From: Candidatus Hydrogenedentota bacterium
Lineage (GTDB): Bacteria > Hydrogenedentota > Hydrogenedentia > Hydrogenedentales > JAEUWI01
Direction: 5' to 3'
NCBI GenBank assembly: GCA_016182605.1
Contig: JACPGE010000001.1
Span: 28,060 to 92,059 of the forward strand
Length of the DNA: 64,000 nt
The notes below the pieces were generated by a model. The model was not told where the DNA came from and made no database searches. It worked only from the letters and a program-made list of their open reading frames with translations. Positions within the stretch are counted from its first letter, which is position 1. Each line of letters begins with the position of its first letter. The position numbers were made by a program, and so were the translations under genes. This document shows, in pieces, positions 20,566 to 28,186 of the stretch.

Positions 20566-21702
20566 TCAGACGGCGCTCTCTCCCGCGATCGGTTGGGGGT
20601 CATTCCCTTCCTGGAGCCGGTAGGAGGCTACCTTGCGATCGTCCACAAAGATCTCGATGGTCGCTTCTTTCACGTAGGAGATGGTCAGGCTGATGGCACT
20701 GCCTGCGACGTAGGTGTTTCGAGCCTGATCCTCGTAACTGGGCACTTTGGAGTAGACCGCGCTACGCTGGCCGCGCCGGTCGATCATTTCGACACGCACA
20801 TCCTTGGCGAACCAATCCTCCGCCATGCGGTGGCGCACGACGGTCTTGTAGCGGGTGTCCGGCAATTCGGCCACACCGGAGGGCTTCACGTCGTAGGTGA
20901 CGGTCTGTCCTTCGGAGATGAGGGCATTCGGCGGCGGATTTTGGTCCAGCACGATGTCGGGCTGCGCATCGGGGATGTCGACCTGCCGCGGTACGACGGT
21001 CACACCAAAGGGCATGAGGACGCGCATGACCTCATCGACGCGCATGCCGCGAATATCGGGCATGAAATCGCCCGACTCCCGCAGGCCCGCGCTGAGCAGG
21101 AGGTGGATGTCTCCCTGGCTCTTAATATCCGAGCCGGGCGGCGGGTACTGGCCAATGACGGTGTCGCGCGCGGCGGCGTTGGGTATACGCGCGATGGAGC
21201 GCAGGCGGAAATTGTCTGCAGCGATTTTTTCGCTGGCGTCCGACCGGGCGAGATGGATGAGATCCGGCGCGGACATTTGGTCGACGCCGAGGCTCACGGT
21301 GGGGTATACCCGGCGGCCGGTGCGGACGACGCGCCCGGCAATGGGGTGCTGACTGATGACATAGGACTTGGGCTTGGAAGGGTGGTGCATGGATTCGGGT
21401 TTGCCCATCTCCAGGCCGACTTCGGCGAGGCGCGTGGCGGCTTCGGTGACGGACATGTCGACGAGCGAGGGGACGGTGACGTAGGTGCCGCCGTGGAGGG
21501 TTTCGAAGAAGACGTAGTAGCCGGCGCCGGCCATGACGGCGAGAAAGACGGCGAAGGCGGCGGTCCAGCGAATGGACCAGCCGAGAAAGCCAATGACGAA
21601 GAAGACGAGGCTCAGGATAGTTTCCGAAATCGAGTCAAGAAAAATCCGTCCAATTCCCCTTCGGATGGGAGGGTCTGATATTTGCCCTTGCTTGTCTTCC
21701 AC
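20566..21702 (-). CDS. Membrane-anchored protein with PASTA domains
   Basis: About 378 residues. The N-terminal part has one or two hydrophobic helices (ILSLVFFVIGFLGW and AAFAVFLAVMAGAGYYVFF). About three PASTA repeats follow, beginning VTVPSLVDMSVTEAATRL, then LARSDASEKIAADNFRL and MPDIRGMRVDEVMRVL, each ending in QxPxxG-type turns (ISQHPIAG, IGQYPPPG, LDQNPPPN). PASTA domains bind cell-wall muropeptides and normally belong to Ser/Thr kinases or class A PBPs; here no kinase or transpeptidase is attached. The start is uncertain: GTG 21702 overlaps rsmB by 91 bp and there is no in-frame ATG before the membrane segment; a CTG at the rsmB stop is possible. The order fmt-rsmB-PASTA-rpe recalls deltaproteobacterial genomes. 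Confidence 0.82.
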   Translation of the reverse strand: MEDKQGQISDPPIRRGIGRIFLDSISETILSLVFFVIGFLGWSIRWTAAFAVFLAVMAGAGYYVFFETLHGGTYVTVPSLVDMSVTEAATRLAEVGLEMGKPESMHHPSKPKSYVISQHPIAGRVVRTGRRVYPTVSLGVDQMSAPDLIHLARSDASEKIAADNFRLRSIARIPNAAARDTVIGQYPPPGSDIKSQGDIHLLLSAGLRESGDFMPDIRGMRVDEVMRVLMPFGVTVVPRQVDIPDAQPDIVLDQNPPPNALISEGQTVTYDVKPSGVAELPDTRYKTVVRHRMAEDWFAKDVRVEMIDRRGQRSAVYSKVPSYEDQARNTYVAGSAISLTISYVKEATIEIFVDDRKVASYRLQEGNDPQPIAGESAV

Positions 21703-22946
21703 GAATCCAGAATCTCCGGTCCCGCATCCAGTTCGAGCCCGCCTTCGGCTAGGAGGGCGTCGACAACCTGGTGGGTTTCTTGGGGTGTAAATGTGCACAC
21801 GGAGTACACGATGCGGCCGCCATTCTTGCAGAGTGCCGCCGCCGATCGCAATAAATCCGCCTGTTTCGCCGCCAATTCCGTAATGTCCGATGGCGTCATG
21901 CGCCATTTCAGGTCCGGGTGGCGCCGCAGGGTGCCGAGGCCCGAACAGGGTGCGTCCACCAGCACCGCGTCGAAGTTGCCGGCCACCGCAGGCCGCAGTC
22001 CATCCATACAGAGCACCGCCATCGCCGCCTCCGCTCCGAGCCGTTCCCGGTTTTCCAGCACCTGATGCAGACGGTTCCAGTTCGCGTCTGCCGCAAGCAC
22101 GTGTGCCTCTCCGCCGCTCAATTCCACGAGGTGGGCGCTCTTTGAGCCGGGTGCGGCACACACATCCAATACCCGCTCACCCGGCTGGGGTTCCAAGAGG
22201 CGCGCGGCGATCATGGAGGCGCCGTCCTGCAGGGTAAAATGGCCCTCTTGAAACCACTTGCTCTGGAAGAGGGGGCCGGCGCTTTCGAAGGCGTACTCTT
22301 CTGGAAGCGGGGTGTGCTTCACGGGGCCCACCACCATCTTCTCCAGATGTTTCAGCAGCGTTTCCGCATCGGTCTTCAGCAGATTGACCCGGATCGAGGT
22401 CTTTGCTTGCACGTTGCACGAGGCGCACAGTTGTTCGGCTTTCTCTTCGCCGAATTGCTCGATCCACATCCGCACCATCCATCGGGGCAGGGCGTGGCGC
22501 AGGGACAGGAACTTGACCAGATCTTCTTCGCGCGGTGGAAAGAGCACGGCATCCAGGTCCGCGGGGGCCTTGCGCAGGATGGCGTTTACCATGCGCGCCG
22601 TGCCCGCGTGGCCGCGCTTTTTCGCGAGGTCGACGCTGGTGTGCACCATGGCCGGGAGGGTCACCTGGTTGCAGTAGAGGGACTGATAGATGGCCATGCG
22701 CAGGATGGCGAGGATGGGGGTGGGCAGTTCGTCGAGCGGCTGGTGGCAGATCTTCTGCAATACGAAATCGCACTGCGACTTGAAGCGCACGGTGCCATAG
22801 ACCAACTGTGTGGCGAAGCGCCGGCTTCGATCCGCCATTTGTTTGCGGCGCAGGGTTTTGTCCAGGGAGATGTCGAGATGGACCCCGCGGTCAAAGACCC
22901 GGAGCAAGACATCGATCGCGGCATCGCGTACGGGATCGGCTGGCAT
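21612..22946 (-). CDS. rsmB: 16S rRNA m5C967 methyltransferase RsmB
   Basis: A 444-residue SAM-dependent RNA cytosine-5 methyltransferase. The N-terminal 140 residues are the NusB-like RNA-binding domain (AAIDVLLRVFDRGVHLDISL, AMVNAILRKAP). The catalytic domain has the SAM loop VLDVCAAPGSKSAHLVEL, motif IV with the conserved Cys in VDAPCSGLGTLRRHPDLKW, and motif VI with the catalytic Cys in IVYSVCTFTPQET. The ATG shares one base with the fmt stop (TAATG), a sign of translational coupling. The 3' end overlaps the PASTA gene. Confidence 0.95.
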   Translation of the reverse strand: MPADPVRDAAIDVLLRVFDRGVHLDISLDKTLRRKQMADRSRRFATQLVYGTVRFKSQCDFVLQKICHQPLDELPTPILAILRMAIYQSLYCNQVTLPAMVHTSVDLAKKRGHAGTARMVNAILRKAPADLDAVLFPPREEDLVKFLSLRHALPRWMVRMWIEQFGEEKAEQLCASCNVQAKTSIRVNLLKTDAETLLKHLEKMVVGPVKHTPLPEEYAFESAGPLFQSKWFQEGHFTLQDGASMIAARLLEPQPGERVLDVCAAPGSKSAHLVELSGGEAHVLAADANWNRLHQVLENRERLGAEAAMAVLCMDGLRPAVAGNFDAVLVDAPCSGLGTLRRHPDLKWRMTPSDITELAAKQADLLRSAAALCKNGGRIVYSVCTFTPQETHQVVDALLAEGGLELDAGPEILDSWKTSKGKYQTLPSEGELDGFFLTRFRKLS

Positions 22947-23881
22947 TAGGCAAGATCCTCAAAGCGTTCGCCCGCTTCAATGCGCGCGCCGCGAAGGAAG
23001 GCGTCCACCGGCATGGCTTTTTTGCCCGGGGCCTGGAACTCCAGCACCGCGAGCTGACCGTTTCCCGTGGCGACGCAAAAGCGGTTCTTCTCCACCGCCG
23101 TTACGGTGCCCGGCGCGGCATTCGCCGTTTCTGCAAGCACGGCAGTCCGGGGGATGCGGCAGACCTCGCCCCGGAAGCCGCAATGGGCCATGGGCCAGGG
23201 GTTGGCGGCGCGCACGAGGTTGTGAATGGTTTGTGCGGGTTGTGCCCAGCGGATGCGTCCGTCTTCTTTTTGAAACAGGGCGCAATGGGTTACTTGGGCC
23301 GGGTCCTGCGGGGTCCAATGTGCCGTGCCTTCCTCCACCTGGGTCAGTGCGCGCACCAGCAGGGTTGCACCCAGGGCGCCGAGCCGCACGCTGAGGGTTT
23401 CGCTGTTTTCGTCGGGCTCAATGGGGGTGCGTTCCTGCAGGATGAGGTCGCCCGCGTCCATCTCCAGGTTGAGCCGCATGATTGATACGCCGGTCTCCGG
23501 GTCGCCGTTCAGCAGCGCGGTTTGAATCGGTGAGGGTCCCCGGTAGCGCGGCAACAGACTGGGGTGCACGTTGAGGTAGCCCCGGGGAGGAATATCGAGG
23601 AGCGGCTGCTTCAAGAGGCGGCCATAGGCCGTTATGGTGCAGACTTCGGGGGCCTGATCGCGCAACCATGCTTCGAAGACGCCGTCGTTCAACTTCTCCG
23701 GCTGGTATACGGGAATGCCCAGTTCTTGCGCGGCCACTTTCACCGGCGGCGGCGCCGGTTGGCCACTGCGCCCCTTCGGGCGGTCGGGCTGACAGACCAC
23801 GGCGGTGACGGTATGGGCCGCGGCCACGGCGCGCAGACTGGGAACGGCAATGCCGGGCGTACCAAAAAATACAGTACGCAA
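22946..23881 (-). CDS. fmt: Methionyl-tRNA formyltransferase
   Basis: A 311-residue enzyme that formylates initiator Met-tRNA using 10-formyl-THF. The N-terminal FFGTPGIAVPSLRAV, the formyl-transfer signature NVHPSLLPRYRGPSPIQ with its conserved His, and the Asp in MDAGDLILQE are all present, followed by the OB-fold C-terminal domain (GTVTAVEKNRFCVATG). The start appears to be TTG at 23881, one base after the ybaB stop codon. There is no in-frame ATG before the Rossmann motif. No peptide deformylase gene lies in the window although fmt and def are often adjacent. Confidence 0.96.
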   Translation of the reverse strand: MRTVFFGTPGIAVPSLRAVAAAHTVTAVVCQPDRPKGRSGQPAPPPVKVAAQELGIPVYQPEKLNDGVFEAWLRDQAPEVCTITAYGRLLKQPLLDIPPRGYLNVHPSLLPRYRGPSPIQTALLNGDPETGVSIMRLNLEMDAGDLILQERTPIEPDENSETLSVRLGALGATLLVRALTQVEEGTAHWTPQDPAQVTHCALFQKEDGRIRWAQPAQTIHNLVRAANPWPMAHCGFRGEVCRIPRTAVLAETANAAPGTVTAVEKNRFCVATGNGQLAVLEFQAPGKKAMPVDAFLRGARIEAGERFEDLA

Positions 23882-23882
23882 T

Positions 23883-24215
23883 TCAGGTGAGCCCCGGGAT
23901 TTCGAAGCCGCCGGTCATCTCCGTCATTTTGCCCTTGACGAGATCCTGGGCCTTGCCGATGGCGTCGTTGAAGGCGGCCTGCACGAGGGTTTCGAGCACT
24001 TCCGGTTCGGCCGCGTTGATGATTTCCGGGTCGATCTTTACGGAGAGGACTTCCATCTTGCCGTTCAGCAGGACGGTGACCATAGCGCCGCCGGCGCTGG
24101 CCTCCACCCGTTCATTTCCGAGGGATTCCTTGATGGATTCGATGCGATCCTTCATCTCCATCGCCTGCTTCAGGATGCCGCCCATCTTTGCCAAGTCGCC
24201 AAGTCCTTTGAGCAC
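23883..24215 (-). CDS. ybaB: YbaB/EbfC nucleoid-associated protein
   Basis: A 110-residue DNA-binding protein of the YbaB/EbfC family, a dimer thought to compact or mark DNA. It shows the early KMGGILKQAMEMKDRIESI helix, the strand pattern VEASAGGAMVTVLLNGKMEVLSVKIDP and a C-terminal helix. The GTG at 24215 follows GAGGAAAGG at about 9 nt, a strong ribosome site, and gives the usual family length; the open frame runs far upstream but is repeat sequence. Usually ybaB lies between dnaX and recR; here it leads the fmt-rsmB block. Confidence 0.9.
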   Translation of the reverse strand: MLKGLGDLAKMGGILKQAMEMKDRIESIKESLGNERVEASAGGAMVTVLLNGKMEVLSVKIDPEIINAAEPEVLETLVQAAFNDAIGKAQDLVKGKMTEMTGGFEIPGLT

Positions 24216-24256
24216 AATAAGATACCTTTCCTCGCCGAGATTTCGTGTAAGGGGAC

Positions 24257-24286
24257 AGTATAGCGCGGAAGGGCGATTTGAAGCAA
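24257..24286 (-). promoter_or_regulatory. Candidate promoter of the ybaB-fmt-rsmB-PASTA-rpe block
   Basis: On the minus strand TTGCTT (24286-24281) and TATACT (24262-24257) are 18 bp apart, about 40 bp upstream of the ybaB GTG. Confidence 0.45.
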
Positions 24287-24457
24287 TGCGGGGTTGGGAA
24301 TCGGGTGGTGGAAGCGGGAGGTACCCGTATATGTGGCGGGGCGTTGCATTGCTTGGGGTGGCAGGGAGGCGGGCGCCGGCGTGCGAAACGAGGGTCCGGC
24401 AGACGAAGCCGGGACGGACGGGAGGAGAATTGGAAGGATGGGGACTATTGCACTCGA

Positions 24458-24540
24458 GTTCCCGGGGACAGCCCCTCGCCGGTGTGGGTTGGTACTGCGG
24501 GGTTGAAGTATGTGAGGCCGGCGGGGACAGCCCCCTTGGG
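24458..24540 (+). repeat. GGGGACAGCCCC repeat unit, copy 1
   Basis: An approximately 82-bp unit bounded by CGGGGACAGCCCCTCGCCGG at one end and GGCGGGGACAGCCCCCTTG at the other. An inverted second copy lies at 24601-24682, a further copy at 42099-42172, and a partial one at the right edge (63969-64000). It lies in the 572-bp gap between ybaB and the rhomboid gene, which contains no supportable coding region. Confidence 0.7.
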
Positions 24541-24548
24541 TTGAAGAG

Positions 24549-24595
24549 GAGATCTCTCACTTCGTAGGAGATGAGCAATGCGTTCGAGCTGACAA
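24549..24595 (+). repeat. GATCTCTCAC...GAGATGA repeat, copy 1
   Basis: Begins GATCTCTCACTTCGTAGGAG and continues ATGAGCAATGCGTTCGAGCT. Related copies lie at 35786-35830 and 36350-36385. It sits between two inverted copies of the GGGGACAGCCCC unit. Confidence 0.6.
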
Positions 24596-24600
24596 CGTGT

Positions 24601-24682
24601 TCAAGGGGGCTGTCCCCGCCGGGTGTGGAAGCCCCAAACTTCGCAGTGCCGTCGTATACCGGCGCGGGGCTGTCCCCGGAAC
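24601..24682 (-). repeat. GGGGACAGCCCC repeat unit, copy 2 (inverted)
   Basis: Reverse complement arrangement of the unit at 24458-24540: starts CAAGGGGGCTGTCCCCGCC and ends GCGCGGGGCTGTCCCCGGAAC. Ends are conserved; the centre has diverged. Confidence 0.7.
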
Positions 24683-24692
24683 GCTACCGGAG

Positions 24693-24727
24693 AATCCCTA
24701 CGCTCGTCGAGCGAAGGGCTACTGGGA
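24693..24727 (+). repeat. CTACGCTCGNCGAGCGAAGG repeat, copy 1
   Basis: CCTACGCTCGTCGAGCGAAG with a small inner palindrome (GCTCG/CGAGC). Further copies lie at 35881-35920, 41993-42024 and 42208-42246, so four occur in this window, always in repeat-rich gaps. Confidence 0.65.
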
Positions 24728-24787
24728 GTGAGGTGTGCGGGGAGGCTCGAATGGGGGGGCGTTTTGTTTTCTGGGCCTGGGTCTTCG

Positions 24788-25771
24788 TCAGGAGGCCGAC
24801 TCGCCGATGTGTTGGAGGAGGAAGAGGATCTGAAGGGCGATGGCGACGAGCCAGAGTCCGGCGCAGAGCCAGAAGGCGCCTTCCCAGATCTGTAATTCGA
24901 TCTTGGTGCGGCGGCCGCGGCGGTCGGCGATGGCGCCCAGGGCGGCCCCGGCCACGAAGCCGCCGATGTGGGCGGCGTTGTTGGCACCCATGAAATAGCC
25001 GAAGAGCAGGATGTAGACGGCCCATTGGGTGAGCTGACGGCGGTAGAGATCGCCCATGCGTCCCATGGTGTAGAAGTACGCGATGGCGTAGCCGAGGAGT
25101 CCGGAGACCCAGCCGGAGGCGCCGACGGTGAGGAAGCCGTGGTCCTGCATCTGCACGTACCACACCCAGGTGCCGAGTGCGGCGCCGATCTGCGCGATGG
25201 TAATCAGGACGAGGGTGCGTTTAGGCCCCAGTTGTCCTTCGGTGAGGCCGCCGAGATTGATCATGGCGTAGATGTTGAACGCGATGTGGAGGATGCCGCC
25301 GTGGATCAGGCCGAAGGTGAGGATGCGCCACGGGCCGGTCATGCCGGTCTCGGGCATATCGGACCAGGCGCCGAGGAGGGCCAGGGAAGGGCCAGGGGAG
25401 AGGAGGGCGCTGAACCCGTCGATGGTGAGGGATGCGCTGAAGAAGAGGGCGCAGAGGGCCATGAATACGAAGACGGTTGTGGGGGCGGCTTCGGGCACCA
25501 TGAAGCCCAGGAAGCGCGAAAGGCGGTAGAGGGCGAGGGAGGGCAGGCGCTTTTCGCAGCGGCAGCACTTTGGGTCGCTGCGGTCGTTGACGGCGCCACA
25601 GTGCCGGCAGATTTTGTGTCCATACTGGAGCCAGCGCATGCGCTCGGGCATGAGGCCGTTGTGCTGGACGCGTTCCCGGCGCTGTTCGAGCTTGTAGAGT
25701 TTCCAGCGCAGGCGGGTGGTGTTGAAGCCGAGCTTCTCCAGCAGGAGCAGGTATTTCGGGTCGTCTTTCAT
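24788..25771 (-). CDS. Rhomboid-family intramembrane serine protease with N-terminal zinc ribbon
   Basis: A 327-residue protein with six to seven membrane helices in its C-terminal two thirds. The rhomboid catalytic pair is visible: the nucleophile Ser in TVGASGWVSGLLG (GxSG) and the His in NNAAHIGGFVAGA; the oxyanion-side LIHGGILHIAFNIYAM segment is also typical. Rhomboids cleave transmembrane substrates inside the membrane. Before the first helix, residues about 52-70 carry CRHCG and CCRCEKR, a CxxC...CxxC zinc-ribbon-like motif. The ATG at 25771 lacks a clear ribosome site but no better start exists. The gene is alone, flanked by repeats and by the glcG-like terminator. Confidence 0.88.
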   Translation of the reverse strand: MKDDPKYLLLLEKLGFNTTRLRWKLYKLEQRRERVQHNGLMPERMRWLQYGHKICRHCGAVNDRSDPKCCRCEKRLPSLALYRLSRFLGFMVPEAAPTTVFVFMALCALFFSASLTIDGFSALLSPGPSLALLGAWSDMPETGMTGPWRILTFGLIHGGILHIAFNIYAMINLGGLTEGQLGPKRTLVLITIAQIGAALGTWVWYVQMQDHGFLTVGASGWVSGLLGYAIAYFYTMGRMGDLYRRQLTQWAVYILLFGYFMGANNAAHIGGFVAGAALGAIADRRGRRTKIELQIWEGAFWLCAGLWLVAIALQILFLLQHIGESAS

Positions 25772-25894
25772 GGGAGGGATTCTAACCGCTCTATGGGGGT
25801 ATTTGCACGAGGGTGGAACGGGGGGGGATGGGACTCGATCCAGGGACATAAAGGGCAAACGACCAAAGCGGCGGCGGCCGGCACGGTGCCCTGT

Positions 25895-25928
25895 ACAGAA
25901 AAGGGCGTCTCCCCGGGAGGAGACGCCC
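25895..25928 (-). terminator. Intrinsic terminator of the GlcG/HbpS-like gene
   Basis: On the minus strand a 10-bp perfect stem (GGGCGTCTCC with GGAGACGCCC, 6-nt loop) is followed directly by TTTTCTGT, 30 bp after the stop codon. Confidence 0.85.
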
Positions 25929-25957
25929 AAGCTGGAATTGCACTATGGTGGTGGGGC

Positions 25958-26359
25958 TTAGACTGCCGCTGCGCCGGCGGAGGCGACGGCGTGGTCATTT
26001 TCCACGAAGGAGCCGGAGACGCCGATACCGCCGATGACTTCACCGGCCTTGTTCCGCAAGGGCACGCCACCGGGGAAGGTGATGAGGCCGCCATTGGAAT
26101 GCTCGATGTTGTAGAGCGAGCCACCGGGCTGGCTGAGCGCGCCGACGTCGCCCGTGTTCATGTCGAAGAAGCGGGCAGTCTTGGCCTTTTTCTGGCTGAT
26201 GTCCACACTGCCGAGCCAGGCGCCGTCCATGCGGTTGAAGGCCTTCAGGTTTGCGCCGGCGTCGACGACGGCGATGTTCATTTTGAGGCCCATTTCCGTG
26301 GCCTTTGCCAGGGCGGCCTGGAGCACGCGTTGCGCGGTTGCAAGATCGATGTCTGCCAT
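25958..26359 (-). CDS. GlcG/HbpS-family (DUF336-type) protein
   Basis: A 133-residue protein of the GlcG/HbpS family. Typical segments are the opening [47 protein letters not shown] and GGIGVSG. Family members include haem-binding HbpS and proteins of glycolate or diol metabolism, but many have no known role. There is no signal peptide here, unlike secreted HbpS. The ATG at 26359 has AAGGAAGAA just upstream. The gene is divergent from hemN across 195 bp, which makes a haem link possible but unproven. It has its own strong terminator. Confidence 0.88.
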   Translation of the reverse strand: MADIDLATAQRVLQAALAKATEMGLKMNIAVVDAGANLKAFNRMDGAWLGSVDISQKKAKTARFFDMNTGDVGALSQPGGSLYNIEHSNGGLITFPGGVPLRNKAGEVIGGIGVSGSFVENDHAVASAGAAAV

Positions 26360-26554
26360 GGGGTTCTTCCTTCTTTCTGATGGATAGGGAGGGTGCACAA
26401 AAGGTTTTGTTTGGGGCTGAATCCTAGCGTCTTGCGGTCTGGAGGGTCAAGCTGCGCCCCCCCGTAGCGTGCACGCGCCTGCCCCATGCGCTATACTGTA
26501 GGCATCGCCTTGGGATGGGCCCAGCGGACAGCGCCCGGACGGGAAACTGGAGTC

Positions 26555-27943
26555 ATGGCAATCTCTCACGACATCAACGTTACGCGGGCGCTCCTTGAGA
26601 AGTACGACAAGCCGGGGCCGCGCTATACGAGCTATCCCACCGCGCCGGAGTGGAACCCTGCGTTTGGCGAGGCGGACTACCTTGCGGCGCTGCGCCGGGC
26701 GTCGCTCACGCCCGAAACCCCGTTGAGCGTGTACGTGCATCTGCCCTTCTGCTGGGAGCGCTGCCTTTTCTGCGGCTGCAACGTGGTGATCTCCAAGAAG
26801 CCGTCGATCGCGGGCGACTACCTCAATTACCTGGAGAAGGAGATGGGCCTGGCCACGCGGGAACTGGGTGCGCGCAAGCTGGTGAAGCAGCTTCACTGGG
26901 GCGGCGGCACACCCACCTATCTGAACGTGGAGGAGATCCGCCGGCTGTTTGGGATGATACAGAAGGTTTTTACGTTTGCGCCGGATGCGGAGATCGCACT
27001 GGAGGCCGATCCGCGGGTGACGTCGGCGGAGCAGCTCGACACGTTGCGCGAGCTGGGCTTCAACCGGATCAGCATGGGCGTGCAGGATCTCGATCCCGGG
27101 GTGCAGGCGGCGATCACGCGCAACCAGAGCGAAGCCCAGACGCGGCTGCTTTTCGATCGGTGCCGCGAACGGGGTTTCCAGGGCATCAACATCGACCTCA
27201 TCTATGGACTTCCTGAGCAGACCCTCGCGACGTGGGAATACACAATCAAGTCGACCATCGACATTCGACCGGATCGGCTTGCGGTCTACAGCTACGCGCA
27301 CCTGCCCGCGCAGATCAAGCACCAGAAGAAGATCGATCATCTGCCCCGGCCCACGGGTGCGGAGAAGTGGGATCTCTTTGCACTGGCGCGCAAGCTCTTT
27401 TTAGATGCGGGCTACCGCGCCATTGGCATGGATCATTTTGCGCTGCCGGAGGATGAACTTGCGATAGCGCTCGATGAGCGGCGTCTGCACCGCAATTTCA
27501 TGGGCTACAGCGTGGTGCCCGCGGAGGATATGATTGGTTTTGGCACCTCGGCCATTGGCGAGATTGGCGGCTGCTATGCGCAGAACGAGAAGCGCCCGGT
27601 CAATTACTACAAGGCCCTCGACCAGGATCATCTGCCCATTCACACCGGCATTACGCTTACACAGGACGACACGATCCGCCGCTGGGCGATCCGTCAGGTG
27701 ATGTGCAATTTCTATCTCGATTTTGCCGAACTTGAGCGCCGTTTCGGGGTGACTTATGACGGCTATTTCGGCGACGAGGAACGGCTTCTCGCCGAATACT
27801 ACGGCGCGGAGATGCTGGTGCGGGAAGCGGGCGCGCTCCGGGTGCTTCCACTGGGGCAGGTCTTCATCCGGAACATTGCCATGGTTTTCGACCTGTACTT
27901 GCGCAAGCCGGAGCATTTCAACGCGTTTTCGAGAACGGTGTGA
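26555..27943 (+). CDS. hemN: Oxygen-independent coproporphyrinogen III oxidase
   Basis: A 462-residue radical SAM enzyme that decarboxylates coproporphyrinogen III to protoporphyrinogen IX without oxygen. The cluster motif is CWERCLFCGCN, including the fourth Cys that distinguishes true HemN from HemW. Other HemN segments are the opening KYDKPGPRYTSYPTAPEW, HWGGGTPTYL, DPRVTS, and NRISMGVQDLDPGVQ. The full HemN C-terminal domain is present (RNFMGYSVVPAEDMIGFGTSAIG). The ATG at 26555 follows GGAG and matches the family N-terminus. A protoporphyrinogen oxidase gene lies 240 bp downstream. Confidence 0.96.
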   Translation: MAISHDINVTRALLEKYDKPGPRYTSYPTAPEWNPAFGEADYLAALRRASLTPETPLSVYVHLPFCWERCLFCGCNVVISKKPSIAGDYLNYLEKEMGLATRELGARKLVKQLHWGGGTPTYLNVEEIRRLFGMIQKVFTFAPDAEIALEADPRVTSAEQLDTLRELGFNRISMGVQDLDPGVQAAITRNQSEAQTRLLFDRCRERGFQGINIDLIYGLPEQTLATWEYTIKSTIDIRPDRLAVYSYAHLPAQIKHQKKIDHLPRPTGAEKWDLFALARKLFLDAGYRAIGMDHFALPEDELAIALDERRLHRNFMGYSVVPAEDMIGFGTSAIGEIGGCYAQNEKRPVNYYKALDQDHLPIHTGITLTQDDTIRRWAIRQVMCNFYLDFAELERRFGVTYDGYFGDEERLLAEYYGAEMLVREAGALRVLPLGQVFIRNIAMVFDLYLRKPEHFNAFSRTV

Positions 27944-27979
27944 CGGCGTGGCGATGTGCTGGAAGGGCAGGGGGCGCAT

Positions 27980-28003
27980 ATGGACGGAATGGACGATATG
28001 GAC
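27980..28003 (+). repeat. Three ATGGAC motifs with exact 9-bp period
   Basis: ATGGAC begins at 27980, 27989 and 27998, separated by three variable bases, 36 bp after the hemN stop. Same period as the ATAGGTC arrays at 49133-49154 and 53596-53620. Confidence 0.55.
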
Positions 28004-28040
28004 TGCCCATTTAGACATGCAGGGCACCGCTAGCCCGCAT

Positions 28041-28094
28041 ATTTCACCACTCTGAGGCCTCCAGATTAGATTCGGATTGGCCACGTGGTGAAAT
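28041..28094. repeat. 10-bp inverted repeat in the hemN-protoporphyrinogen oxidase gap
   Basis: ATTTCACCAC (28041-28050) and GTGGTGAAAT (28085-28094) enclose 34 nt. A second small inverted repeat TCCCA...TGGGA lies at about 28158-28177. The 243-bp gap holds no supportable gene and may be an inserted non-coding element, because the following gene has lost its start codon. Confidence 0.5.
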
Positions 28095-28186
28095 CTGCTC
28101 AGCGTGGCGATGGTGCTGGCGTTCACCGGGCAGGCTAAATCACGGGCTGTTTGTCATTCCCAGATTTGAAGTTGGGATAACGATAA

